From JAJTFW01 sp903922455 (lineage in GTDB: Bacteria > Bacteroidota > Bacteroidia > AKYH767-A > OLB10): a DNA stretch of 64,000 bases. Position 1 is the stretch's first letter, and each line of letters starts with the position of its first letter. Below, one piece after another: positions 1 through 7,943 of this stretch. Below the pieces are notes generated by a model. The model ran no database searches. It saw only the letters and a program-made list of their open reading frames with translations, and had not been told where the DNA came from. Position numbers and translations under genes: made by a program. The stretch covers positions 1 through 64,000 of the forward strand of contig CALQEU020000006.1 of NCBI GenBank assembly GCA_943329665.2, written 5' to 3'.

Positions 1-154
1 AGTTCCCTCGGCCAGCACATCGAGTTCCCTCGGCCAGCACATCGAGTTCCCTCGGCCAGCACATCGAGTTCCCTCGGCCAGCACATCGAGTTCCCTCGGC
101 CAGCACATCGAGTTCCCTCGGCCAGCACATCGAGTTCCCGCAGCCAGCACATCG
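1..154. repeat. 22-bp tandem repeat array, seven copies, cut by window start
   Basis: Units start at 1, 23, 45, 67, 89, 111 and 133. The first six are identical and the seventh has two substitutions; an eighth decays after a few bases at 155. The core is CCCTCGGCCAGCACATCG. There are no spacers, so this is a minisatellite and not a CRISPR array. It is much more GC-rich than its surroundings. Because 22 is not a multiple of three, each strand reads the same 22-residue peptide in every frame, and no stop occurs in any of the six frames. The array may continue upstream of the window. Confidence 0.95.
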
Positions 155-560
155 ATTTCCCTCCTTTATAAATTAGAGTTTCCTGAATCTTTGTTAGATG
201 GAAGTGTCCATTGTCCTGGCGCTAAAGTTTACACAAGGTTGAATCTTGAAAGGGGAGGAGTTAAACTGTCAAATTGTAAATATATAGGGTAAAAAAGGAC
301 CAAACATCTTGTGATTTTCACAATGCATTCAGCCCCTTTTATCTAATCAATCGTACTCTAATTCTAACTCTGAAGAACCACTTAACTTCTTCTCTAACGA
401 ATTCCTTTCCTTCTATATAGTGGTTGGGTGATCTCAATAAAAAATACTTTTATAAGTTGTATTTTTTTGACTAGAATACAGCATCGAGAATAATTTTAAA
501 GTTTCCATTTCCATTTTATTCAATTGTATATCAAATTTATACGATAATTTATATACCAAA
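155..560. other. Intergenic stretch, no gene recognised
   Basis: AT-rich DNA between the tandem array and the promoter of the PadR gene. No open frame with recognisable protein character, no RNA gene and no strong hairpin was seen on either strand. Confidence 0.6.
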
Positions 561-593
561 TTGTCCAATACATAAGAATCTGATGTATATTTG
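561..593 (+). promoter_or_regulatory. Bacteroidota-type promoter for the PadR operon
   Basis: A TATATTTG sequence at 586-593 matches the TAnnTTTG -7 box. A TTG at 561-563 sits 22 bases upstream, where the -33 element is expected. The preferred ATG (618) lies 25 bases downstream. The assignment is by consensus only. Confidence 0.55.
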
Positions 594-617
594 CGTTATC
601 AAATTAATATTTGCAAC

Positions 618-959
618 ATGATTTACTCATCTGAACTAATAAAAGGCACCTTAAAAACCATCATCTTAAAATTGTTGAAAGACAATAAAAGAATGTATGG
701 ATATGAAATTACGCAGCGTGTGAAAGAATTAACCAATGATAGAATTCATTTAACGGAAGGAGCACTGTATCCTTCTTTGCACGCATTAGAAGCAGATGGA
801 ATTCTAACAACCGAAACAGAACACATCGGTAAACGAGTTCGAAAATATTATTCGTTAAGTCCGAAGGGAAAGAATGTATCGAAAGAAAAAATTTCGGAGT
901 TTGCCGATTTCATGAATACCATGAAATTCCTATTGGATATCAAAACAGATATTGCATAA
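618..959 (+). CDS. PadR family transcriptional regulator
   Basis: A 113-aa winged-helix protein of the PadR family, small DNA-binding repressors that usually control the adjacent membrane-protein gene. The diagnostic stretches are 'GTLKTIILKLL' near the start, 'MYGYEITQRVKEL', then 'LTEGALYPSLHALEADGIL' (recognition helix and wing) and 'RKYYSLSPKGK'. The frame is also open from a TTG at 591, but that codon lies inside the predicted -7 box, and family members start close to the 'SSELIKGTLK' segment, so the ATG at 618 is preferred. The stop codon is directly followed by the ATG of the next gene (TAAATG), which implies translational coupling. A TetR or MarR fold is unlikely given the clear PadR signature. 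Confidence 0.93.
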   Translation: MIYSSELIKGTLKTIILKLLKDNKRMYGYEITQRVKELTNDRIHLTEGALYPSLHALEADGILTTETEHIGKRVRKYYSLSPKGKNVSKEKISEFADFMNTMKFLLDIKTDIA

Positions 960-2123
960 ATGTATTGCCTCAACGAAAAGCAAATTGATTTTATACTCGA
1001 CGACATTAGACGTAATGGCGTGGAGCTGGAGGACCTGCAGTCAAATCTCCTGGATCATATTTGTTGCATCATTGAACAAGAACTCGAAGAAAACGGAGAC
1101 TTCGAGCAATTTTATTTCTCTACTATAAAAAAATTCTACAAGAATGAGTTAAGAGAAATTGAAGAGGAAACCATCTCTCTGCTTACCTTTAAAAATTACT
1201 ACGTCATGAAAAAAACAATGTTAGTGAGTGGAGTTATATCAGCCTCCTTACTCACACTAGGAATTATATTAAAGTTCTTGCATATGCCCGGAGCAGCGGT
1301 AGGAATTGTATTGGGAATTGGGGGGATGAGTTTTGTTTTTCTTCCACTATTATTTTTATTGAAAATAAAAGAACAGAAGGAAACGAAGAACAAAGTACTG
1401 ATCGGATTAGGAACATTCGCTGGAATATTAATGACACTGGGAATTCTGTTTAAAATTATGTTTTGGCCAGGCGCCAATATGATGGCACTAACATCCTTGC
1501 TCATTTTATTATTTGTATTTCTTCCTGTTTATTTTTTTACAGGCTTCAGAAATCCAGAGACAAAAGTGAACACGGTCGTATCATCCATTCTTATTTTAAC
1601 AGGATGCGGATTGTTTCTCACCTTGGTGCGATCACCTGCAGGAAGTAAGTTAATGGGAATTCAAATGACGAAGGATTATTTGATCAATGAAAAGATATTG
1701 GAAAATGAAAAGCGCTTATTGATGCAATCGGCAGCCGCCAATTCATTGGTATTGCAAAACAAACCCGAAGTAAAAAACTTGAATCAACTTTGTGAAGACA
1801 TCAAACAAAAAATTGTTTTTTTTGAAGTGGGAACCAATACCATTGGTGAAGATTTCGAAAGCAAGGATATTTGGTTAGGAGATGGTCGTGTCGACAAATA
1901 CATGAACGAGGACCAAGGCATGCAACAGAAAATTACGGCACTTCGCGATTATGTAAAAAATTACAATGCCAATTATGTAGCTAAAGCAGGAGGAAAACTG
2001 ATGCCACTGCACTCTAACGTAATTGACATGTACCAACTACGCAGCACCGAAGCCCTCAATGGAATTATACAACTCCAGATGTGCATTTTGCAGAATGAGC
2101 GAGCTTTGATATTGGGAAATTAG
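960..2123 (+). CDS. HAAS-type membrane protein paired with PadR, with GldL-like membrane segments
   Basis: A 387-aa protein. Residues 1-70 form a helical domain with the pattern 'DLQSNLLDHICCIIEQELE', like the HAAS domain that accompanies PadR regulators. Residues about 80-225 contain five or so hydrophobic helices, among them two related segments: 'LGIILKFLHMPGA' (near 101) and 'LGILFKIMFWPGA' (near 160). These resemble the FKxxHWPGA signature of GldL-like membrane helices. The remainder (about 230-387) is a soluble, mostly helical region. Coupling to padR suggests the regulator controls this gene or the two form a sensing pair. The specific function is unknown, and the GldL resemblance does not by itself imply a role in gliding. 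Confidence 0.75.
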   Translation: MYCLNEKQIDFILDDIRRNGVELEDLQSNLLDHICCIIEQELEENGDFEQFYFSTIKKFYKNELREIEEETISLLTFKNYYVMKKTMLVSGVISASLLTLGIILKFLHMPGAAVGIVLGIGGMSFVFLPLLFLLKIKEQKETKNKVLIGLGTFAGILMTLGILFKIMFWPGANMMALTSLLILLFVFLPVYFFTGFRNPETKVNTVVSSILILTGCGLFLTLVRSPAGSKLMGIQMTKDYLINEKILENEKRLLMQSAAANSLVLQNKPEVKNLNQLCEDIKQKIVFFEVGTNTIGEDFESKDIWLGDGRVDKYMNEDQGMQQKITALRDYVKNYNANYVAKAGGKLMPLHSNVIDMYQLRSTEALNGIIQLQMCILQNERALILGN

Positions 2124-2132
2124 AAATCGTAT

Positions 2133-2165
2133 CAAGGGGTGAGTTTTACTCATCCCTTGTTATTC
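2133..2165 (+). terminator. Rho-independent terminator after the PadR operon
   Basis: An 11-bp stem with one G-T pair (2133-2143 against 2149-2159) and a five-base loop, followed by a T-rich tail. It starts 10 bases after the stop at 2123. Confidence 0.7.
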
Positions 2166-2276
2166 TATTTATATTCTATTCCTGTTAGTGAAAAATTAAC
2201 GAATATTCCTGCTTTGCTTTTTTAAACTAAAATAGTCGTAATTCATTTCTCTCTCATTTTCAACAATATTGCAAAC

Positions 2277-2312
2277 TTGCATTTCCTGTTTTACTCTTTT
2301 TGCCTACCTTTG
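2277..2312 (+). promoter_or_regulatory. Promoter for the ATP synthase cluster
   Basis: TACCTTTG at 2305-2312 is an exact TAnnTTTG -7 box, and a TTG at 2277-2279 could be the upstream element with a slightly long spacer. The atpB ATG is 31 bases downstream of the box. No other promoter-like site was noticed between 2160 and 2343. Confidence 0.6.
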
Positions 2313-2342
2313 CGACCTCAATAACCCATAGGCGCGCCTATC

Positions 2343-3518
2343 ATGTTGAAATACAAACGTTTAGCACTACTATCAATCCTGACATTTGCCATGTTCACGC
2401 TGATCTACTCGATCAACGTAGCGCAGGATTCTTCTCATAATCAATTACCTCAAAATGAAGCGGTTAGTTCAGATGGACAGCATCATGAAGATGTAGTATC
2501 AGCCACTGATCATGCAGAATCAGGTGAAGGCCATGCAGAAGAAAAATTAAATGCTGGAAAAATTATTATGGAGCACGTTGCCGACGCTCATGGCTGGCAT
2601 TTGTGGGGGCATACTGAAATTCCACTTCCAATAATCCTATATTCTTCCGATCGTGGAATGGCTCTATTTAGCAGTTCACGTTTTGAACATGGACATAAAA
2701 CCTATGGTGGTTATATGTTGCAAGGTCAGAAAGTAGTTGCTGTAAATGAAATGGGGGAGATGGATGCACACCATGCTACCATTAATGAAGCAGTCACTGC
2801 TAATATTTTTGATATTTCAATTACGAAAAACGTAGCTTCTATTTTTATATGCTGCGGATTAATGCTTTTAATCTTTACAAATATCGCAGGTGCTTATACT
2901 CGTAAACGCAAAGGTCTTGCGCCAACTGGATTGCAAAATGCGATGGAGCCTATCATCATGTTTGTTCGTGATGATTTGATTAAACCAAGTATCGGACACA
3001 AGTACGAAAAATATTTACCCTACCTCTTAACGGTATTCTTCTTTATCTGGATTGCGAATTTGATGGGATTAATTCCAGTGTTTCCATTCGGAGCGAACTT
3101 AACAGGAAGCATTAGTATCGCATTAACCTTAGCCGTATTTACTTTTGTAATTGTAACAGTAAATGCGAACAAGAATTACTGGGAGCATATTTTCATGATG
3201 CCCGGTGTTCCAAAAGGAGTGTTGATCTTATTAACACCGATTGAAATTTTAGGAGTGTTCTTACGTCCCTTCGTATTGATGATTCGACTTTTTGCGAACA
3301 TCACTGCGGGACATATCATCGCATTAGCATTCTTCAGTTTGATATTCATCTTCGGACAAAACGGAACGGGAGTAGGTTTAGCGGTGTCGCCGTTAACATT
3401 AGTCTTCACGGTTTTCATGACGGTTTTAGAATTATTAGTTGCCTTCTTACAAGCTTATGTATTCACTATGTTAAGTGCGGTTTACATTGGAGCTGCCGTA
3501 GAAGAACATCATCATTAA
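2343..3518 (+). CDS. atpB: ATP synthase F0 subunit a
   Basis: Subunit a of the membrane sector, which forms the half-channels beside the c-ring. At 391 aa it is longer than the E. coli protein because of an N-terminal extension with a hydrophobic leader and a His/Glu-rich region (residues about 35-75), common in Bacteroidota. The core shows 'LMIRLFANITAGHIIAL', whose Arg (about residue 315) is the essential stator arginine facing the c-subunit carboxylate. At least five hydrophobic helices lie between about 160 and 385. It is the first gene of the cluster, 36 bases before atpE. Confidence 0.97.
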   Translation: MLKYKRLALLSILTFAMFTLIYSINVAQDSSHNQLPQNEAVSSDGQHHEDVVSATDHAESGEGHAEEKLNAGKIIMEHVADAHGWHLWGHTEIPLPIILYSSDRGMALFSSSRFEHGHKTYGGYMLQGQKVVAVNEMGEMDAHHATINEAVTANIFDISITKNVASIFICCGLMLLIFTNIAGAYTRKRKGLAPTGLQNAMEPIIMFVRDDLIKPSIGHKYEKYLPYLLTVFFFIWIANLMGLIPVFPFGANLTGSISIALTLAVFTFVIVTVNANKNYWEHIFMMPGVPKGVLILLTPIEILGVFLRPFVLMIRLFANITAGHIIALAFFSLIFIFGQNGTGVGLAVSPLTLVFTVFMTVLELLVAFLQAYVFTMLSAVYIGAAVEEHHH

Positions 3519-3554
3519 TAGAAAATTTATTACTTACCTTAAATACAAATTACA

Positions 3555-3815
3555 ATGTTATCAAACATCTTACTTCAAGCAGCTGCCGAGAACATCGGAA
3601 TGGGCTACGGTCTTGCTGCAGTTGGAGCTGGTCTTGCTGCAATCGGTGCTGGAATCGGTATCGGTCGTATCGGTGGATCTGCTCTTGAATCAATCGCTCG
3701 TCAACCTGAAGCTTCAGGCGACATCCGCGGAAACATGATTCTTGCTGCTGCCCTTGTAGAAGGAGCTGCCTTCTTCGCAATGGTTATCGGTCTTCTTGCA
3801 ATCCTTACTAAATAA
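3555..3815 (+). CDS. atpE: ATP synthase F0 subunit c
   Basis: An 86-aa hairpin of two membrane helices that oligomerises into the rotor ring. Helix 1 is the Gly/Ala-rich 'AAVGAGLAAIGAGIGIGRIG', the polar loop contains 'ESIARQPEASGDIRG', and helix 2 contains 'AAALVEGAAFFAMVIGLLA' with the ion-binding Glu at residue 69. The residue after that Glu is Gly, not the Ser or Thr of Na+-binding rings, so proton coupling is inferred. Gly/Ala codons are strikingly uniform (repeated GCT, GGT, CTT), as expected for a highly expressed gene. Confidence 0.97.
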   Translation: MLSNILLQAAAENIGMGYGLAAVGAGLAAIGAGIGIGRIGGSALESIARQPEASGDIRGNMILAAALVEGAAFFAMVIGLLAILTK

Positions 3816-3832
3816 GCGATTGTAAAAAATCA

Positions 3833-3870
3833 AAAACCGGCAGAACGACGCTTGGTCGGGTGCCGGTTTT
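3833..3870 (+). terminator. Intra-operon hairpin between atpE and atpF (attenuator candidate)
   Basis: A perfect 10-bp stem (3833-3842 with 3861-3870) encloses a smaller 4-bp stem (3846-3849 with 3855-3858). The right arm ends in TTTT. It begins 18 bases after the atpE stop and lies 92 bases before atpF. It could terminate part of the transcripts or protect the atpE 3' end, so that c-subunit mRNA exceeds that of downstream genes. The function is inferred. Confidence 0.65.
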
Positions 3871-3961
3871 CATTCAACAATTATTACTCACTATATAGAG
3901 GGAAACCTCAACGATACTGTTTCGGCCTCGACCTAATCAGTACAATTTATACTGACACACC

Positions 3962-4456
3962 ATGGAACTCGTAAAACCCGAATTCGGTCTCATCTTCTGG
4001 ATGAGCATCTCCTTTCTGATTGTAGTGTTCTTAATGCGCAAGTTTGCATGGGGACCTATTCTTAGTTCATTGAAAGAACGTGAAACTTCTATCTCTGATG
4101 CATTAAATGCAGCGAAGAAAGCGAAGGAAGAAGTAGCGAATATGACTGCTGAGAATGAGCGCATCTTACAAGAAGCGCGCAACGAGCGTGATGTACTTTT
4201 ACGTGAAGCACGCGAAACGAAAGATCAAATCATTAATGAATCCCGTGCAAAAGCACAAGTGGAAGGAGATCGTTTGATCACATTGGCGCGTGAAGCTATC
4301 ACCAATGAGAAAATGGCTGCTATTACTGATTTAAAAAATCAAGTGGCTTATTTGTCTATTGAAATTGCAGAGAAAATGATTCGTCAAAAACTCAGCAACG
4401 ACGAACAACAAAAAGCACTTGTTCAAGAAATGTTGAAAGACGTTAAGATGAATTAA
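3962..4456 (+). CDS. atpF: ATP synthase F0 subunit b
   Basis: A 164-aa peripheral stalk subunit. One N-terminal membrane helix (about residues 8-25, 'FGLIFWMSISFLIVVFLM') is followed by 'RKFAWGPILSSLKERETSI', the conserved start of the dimerising helix. The rest is a long charged coiled coil (about 30-155) rich in Ala, Glu, Lys and Arg. The order after atpE and before atpH fits, and the length is normal for the family. It is separated from atpE by the hairpin at 3833-3870. Confidence 0.96.
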   Translation: MELVKPEFGLIFWMSISFLIVVFLMRKFAWGPILSSLKERETSISDALNAAKKAKEEVANMTAENERILQEARNERDVLLREARETKDQIINESRAKAQVEGDRLITLAREAITNEKMAAITDLKNQVAYLSIEIAEKMIRQKLSNDEQQKALVQEMLKDVKMN

Positions 4457-4526
4457 TGAATGCCTTGTTCATTTTCTCTAGATGAATTCAAGAGAGATTA
4501 AACAAGAAATCAGGAATAAAAATAAA

Positions 4527-5084
4527 ATGATAGAATCAAAAGTAGCCCGCCGTTATGCCAAGTCCCTCTTCGGATTGGCCCTCGAGCGTAATGTTGCCGA
4601 GGTGATCTATAAGGACATGGAATTGGTGCATGCAACGTGTACAGCAAGCCATGAATTAGTGGCCTTGTTAAGAAATCCAATTGTTCAAAGTGATAAAAAG
4701 ACTTCTATCATCAAAGCATTGTTTGGTTCAAAAGTGAATGACCTTACGAACTCATTTATGAATATTGTGATTGACAAACATCGCGAAAGTGATTTGAATG
4801 GTATTGCTGGTGCATACATCCAATTCTATAAAGACTACAAAGGAATCGTTACCGCTCATATTGCTACTCCTGTAGCTATGGATGCTGCGATGCGTGAAAC
4901 GATTTTGAATTTAGTAAAGAAATCAAAAGGAGATAAAGTGGAGTTGATTGAAGAAGTTGATCCTTCCTTAATTGGTGGATTTGTGTTGACGGTAGGTGAT
5001 GAACAACATGATACGAGCATCAGCAGAAAGATTACGATGTTGAAGCGTGAGTACAATATTAACCTGTACGTAAAAGACTATTAA
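4527..5084 (+). CDS. atpH: ATP synthase F1 subunit delta
   Basis: The stator subunit linking the b stalk to the top of the alpha/beta hexamer. From the preferred ATG at 4527 it is 185 aa, with the family N-terminus 'VARRYAKSLFGLALERN' and the C-terminal 'VDPSLIGGFVLTVGDEQHD' and 'ISRKITMLKREY'. The frame is open from an earlier ATG at 4482, which would add 15 residues. The later start matches family length and has an AGGA at about 4512 as a possible ribosome site. Confidence 0.93.
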   Translation: MIESKVARRYAKSLFGLALERNVAEVIYKDMELVHATCTASHELVALLRNPIVQSDKKTSIIKALFGSKVNDLTNSFMNIVIDKHRESDLNGIAGAYIQFYKDYKGIVTAHIATPVAMDAAMRETILNLVKKSKGDKVELIEEVDPSLIGGFVLTVGDEQHDTSISRKITMLKREYNINLYVKDY

Positions 5085-5167
5085 AAATTAAAAGATTCGA
5101 ATGACTCTCTTTTGATGGTCATTCTTCATTGAAATAATTTAACAAACATTAATAATAAAAAATTACA

Positions 5168-6748
5168 ATGGTAGACGTAAGACCCGACGAAGTTTCAGCG
5201 ATACTCCGCCAACAATTGGCAGGTTTTAAAACCGTAGCTGAACTGGAAGAAGTTGGTACCGTACTTCAAGTAGGAGATGGTATTGCTCGTATTTACGGAC
5301 TCACGAAGGTGCAATCCGGTGAGTTGATCGAGTTTGAAAACGGACTGAAAGGAATCGTTTTAAATTTGGAAGAAGATAATATCGGAGTGGTAACACTTGG
5401 ATCTTCTAACTCGATTAAAGAAGGTGATATGGTAAAGCGTACTGGTAACATTGCATCTATTAAGGTAGGTGAAGGAATGTTAGGTCGTGTTATTAATACA
5501 CTGGGAACACCTATCGACGGTAAAGGTCCTATTCAAGGAGAACTTTTTGAAATGCCTTTGGAGCGTAAAGCACCCGGAGTAATTTTCCGTCAGCCTGTAA
5601 CAGAACCCTTGCAAACAGGGATCAAAGCAATTGATGCTATGATTCCAATCGGACGTGGTCAGCGTGAGTTGATCATCGGCGATCGTCAAACTGGTAAAAC
5701 AGCAGTGGCGTTGGATGCAATCATCAATCAAAAAGAATTTTACGATAAAGGGGAGCCTGTATATTGTATCTATGTTGCGATTGGACAAAAAGGATCTACC
5801 ATCGCAAACGTTGTAAAAACATTAGAAGAGCGTGGCGCCATGCCATACACTGTAGTTGTTGCAGCAACAGCTTCTGACTCTGCGCCGATGCAATTCTACG
5901 CGCCAATGGCGGGTGCATCAGTTGGAGAATTTTTCCGTGATACGGGTCGTCCAGCATTGGTTGTTTATGATGATTTGTCAAAGCAAGCAGTTGCTTACCG
6001 TGAGGTATCTTTATTATTACGTCGTCCTCCAGGTCGTGAGGCTTATCCAGGAGACGTATTCTATTTACACAGTCGTTTGTTAGAGCGTGCTGCGAAAGTG
6101 ATTAAGTCGGACAGCATCGCTGCTCAGATGAATGATCTTCCAGAATCGTTGAAATCAAAAGTGAAAGGCGGTGGATCATTAACGGCACTTCCGATCATCG
6201 AAACACAAGCGGGTGACGTATCAGCATACATTCCGACCAATGTAATTTCGATTACCGACGGACAAATATTCTTAGAAGCAAACTTGTTCAACGCTGGAGT
6301 ACGTCCTGCAATTAACGTAGGTATTTCGGTATCTCGTGTAGGAGGTAATGCACAGATTAAGTCGATGAAGAAAGTGGCAGGTACATTGAAATTAGATCAA
6401 GCACAATACCGCGAGTTAGAAGCATTCTCTAAGTTCGGTTCCGATTTAGATGCTGCTACAAAGGCAGTAATCGACAAAGGATCACGTAACGTAGAAATTT
6501 TGAAGCAAGGTCAATATTCTCCTTTCCGTGTAGAAGAGCAAGTAGCGATTATCTATTGCGGATCGAAAGGACTTCTCCAAGCCGTACCCGTTAGAAAGAT
6601 CAGAGATTTCGAAGCTGACTTCTTAAACTTACTTCGCTCACAACACAAAAATGTGTTGGATCAATTAGCGAAGGGTGTGATTAATGATGAGGTGACTGGA
6701 GAGCTGGAGAGAGTAGCGAAAGATTTAACGAAAAAGTATTCTGCATAA
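5168..6748 (+). CDS. atpA: ATP synthase F1 subunit alpha
   Basis: A 526-aa non-catalytic nucleotide-binding subunit of the F1 hexamer. The N-terminal beta-barrel region contains 'VGDGIARIYGL' and is followed by the P-loop 'GDRQTGKT' (residues 171-178). The hallmark 'PAINVGISVSRVGGNAQIK' lies near residue 380. The length is close to the usual ~510-525 aa. The start (ATG 5168) is followed by 'VRPDEVSAILRQQL', typical of Bacteroidota alpha subunits. It lies between atpH and atpG. The gene for its catalytic partner beta (atpD) is not in this window, in keeping with the split ATP synthase loci common in this phylum. Confidence 0.98.
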   Translation: MVDVRPDEVSAILRQQLAGFKTVAELEEVGTVLQVGDGIARIYGLTKVQSGELIEFENGLKGIVLNLEEDNIGVVTLGSSNSIKEGDMVKRTGNIASIKVGEGMLGRVINTLGTPIDGKGPIQGELFEMPLERKAPGVIFRQPVTEPLQTGIKAIDAMIPIGRGQRELIIGDRQTGKTAVALDAIINQKEFYDKGEPVYCIYVAIGQKGSTIANVVKTLEERGAMPYTVVVAATASDSAPMQFYAPMAGASVGEFFRDTGRPALVVYDDLSKQAVAYREVSLLLRRPPGREAYPGDVFYLHSRLLERAAKVIKSDSIAAQMNDLPESLKSKVKGGGSLTALPIIETQAGDVSAYIPTNVISITDGQIFLEANLFNAGVRPAINVGISVSRVGGNAQIKSMKKVAGTLKLDQAQYRELEAFSKFGSDLDAATKAVIDKGSRNVEILKQGQYSPFRVEEQVAIIYCGSKGLLQAVPVRKIRDFEADFLNLLRSQHKNVLDQLAKGVINDEVTGELERVAKDLTKKYSA

Positions 6749-6767
6749 GGATAATTCATAATTCTGA

Positions 6768-6785
6768 TCCCGATAGCTATCGGGA
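6768..6785. repeat. 18-bp perfect palindrome, interspersed copy 1
   Basis: TCCCGATAGCTATCGGGA, a perfect palindrome between atpA and atpG. Flanking bases add weaker symmetry (ATTCTGA before, TTAATTCTGAATTC after). A second intact copy is at 25628 and an interrupted copy at 17615. In RNA it would form a strong hairpin 19 bases after the atpA stop. Confidence 0.9.
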
Positions 6786-6815
6786 CTTAATTCTGAATTC
6801 TAAATTAACAGCAAC

Positions 6816-7694
6816 ATGGCAAATTTAAAAGAGGTTCGAAACCGAATCGTTTCTGTAAATAGTACTCAGCAAATCACGAAAGCGATGAAGATGGTGAGTG
6901 CGGCAAAGTTACGTCGTGCGCAGAATGCCATTCAAGCGTTACGTCCTTATGCAAATAAGTTAGGAGCTATTTTAGCTAATCTTTCTTCATCGATGGAAGA
7001 GGGCGAGGGTGGAAATTTTGCTAAAGTTCGTCCAGTAGAGAAAGTACTTATTGTTGCAGTTTCTTCGAATCGCGGATTAGCAGGTGCTTTTAATACGAAT
7101 ATCATGCGTGCTATTAATTCGTTGTTGGCGAATGAGTACAACGCTCAAATGAAAGCAGGTAATGTAAGTATTTTGTGCATCGGAAAAAAGGCTTCTGATT
7201 TTTATTCAAAGAATCCAAATGTATATCTCGGTAATCACAATGAAATTTATGCGGATCTTACTTTTATAAATGCATCAAAGATTGCAGAAAGCATCATGAG
7301 TGATTTTGCAGCAGCAAAGTATGATCGTGTTATTGTCGTTTACAATCAGTTTAAGAATGCAGCCGTTCAATATGTAATCAACGAACAGTTATTACCGTTG
7401 ATTCCTCCTCCTGTAACTGAAAATACAAAGAAGAACGATTATATTTATGAGCCATCGCAAAGTGAAATTGTTTTAGAGTTGATTCCAAAATCAGTGAAGA
7501 CACAATTATTCAAAGCGCTGTTAGATTCACACGCTTCCGAGCACGGTGCACGTATGACTGCCATGAACAAAGCAACTGATAATGCAGGTGAGATGTTAAA
7601 AGAACTTCGATTAACTTACAACAAAGCACGTCAAGCTTCCATCACCAACGAAATTTTAGAGATCGTTGCGGGAGCAGAAGCATTGAACGGATAA
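6816..7694 (+). CDS. atpG: ATP synthase F1 subunit gamma
   Basis: The central rotor shaft, 292 aa. It begins 'MANLKEVRNRIVSVNSTQQI' and continues with 'TKAMKMVSAAKLRRAQ', the classic N-terminal helix. The C-terminal helix contains 'ARMTAMNKATDNAGEM' and 'RLTYNKARQASITNEILEI', both strongly conserved. It is the last gene of this cluster and is followed by a clear terminator. Confidence 0.97.
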   Translation: MANLKEVRNRIVSVNSTQQITKAMKMVSAAKLRRAQNAIQALRPYANKLGAILANLSSSMEEGEGGNFAKVRPVEKVLIVAVSSNRGLAGAFNTNIMRAINSLLANEYNAQMKAGNVSILCIGKKASDFYSKNPNVYLGNHNEIYADLTFINASKIAESIMSDFAAAKYDRVIVVYNQFKNAAVQYVINEQLLPLIPPPVTENTKKNDYIYEPSQSEIVLELIPKSVKTQLFKALLDSHASEHGARMTAMNKATDNAGEMLKELRLTYNKARQASITNEILEIVAGAEALNG

Positions 7695-7713
7695 GAGAAA
7701 TATAATTAAAAGG

Positions 7714-7745
7714 AAAAGCCGATTCTGAAAAGAGTCGGCTTTTTT
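7714..7745 (+). terminator. Rho-independent terminator of the ATP synthase cluster
   Basis: A perfect 9-bp stem (AAAAGCCGA at 7714-7722 with TCGGCTTTT at 7735-7743) with a 12-base loop and a run of T. It starts 20 bases after the atpG stop. Confidence 0.9.
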
Positions 7746-7894
7746 GTTGGTGTTTTTTTATTTTCAACATGAAAATCATGTAAAATTTGATTGGGTGAAT
7801 GCCGTCAATTTGATATCGAATTCTTCAAGTTTGGGGCTTCATCAAGGAAAAAGGGAAAGAAATCTAGGAATTCAGCCAGTTGGCCAAAATGTAC

Positions 7895-7924
7895 TTTGCC
7901 GGTTTCTTATATATTATTATATTG
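7895..7924 (+). promoter_or_regulatory. Possible promoter of the Kelch-repeat gene
   Basis: TTTG at 7895-7898, a 19-base spacer, then TATATTG at 7918-7924, which is one T short of the TAnnTTTG consensus. The ATG of the signal-peptide frame is 20 bases downstream. Confidence 0.4.
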
Positions 7925-7943
7925 CAATCTGAAATCAATAGGA

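Noticed and set aside
1..154. CRISPR array
   Set aside because: The 22-bp units abut directly with no spacers and no cas genes are present.
3555..3815. Sodium-coupled ATP synthase
   Set aside because: The c-subunit carboxylate Glu69 is followed by Gly and lacks the Ser/Thr and Gln ligands of Na+-binding rings.
5480..5788. Antisense open frame within atpA
   Set aside because: A shadow of the strongly conserved alpha-subunit frame, with no independent support.
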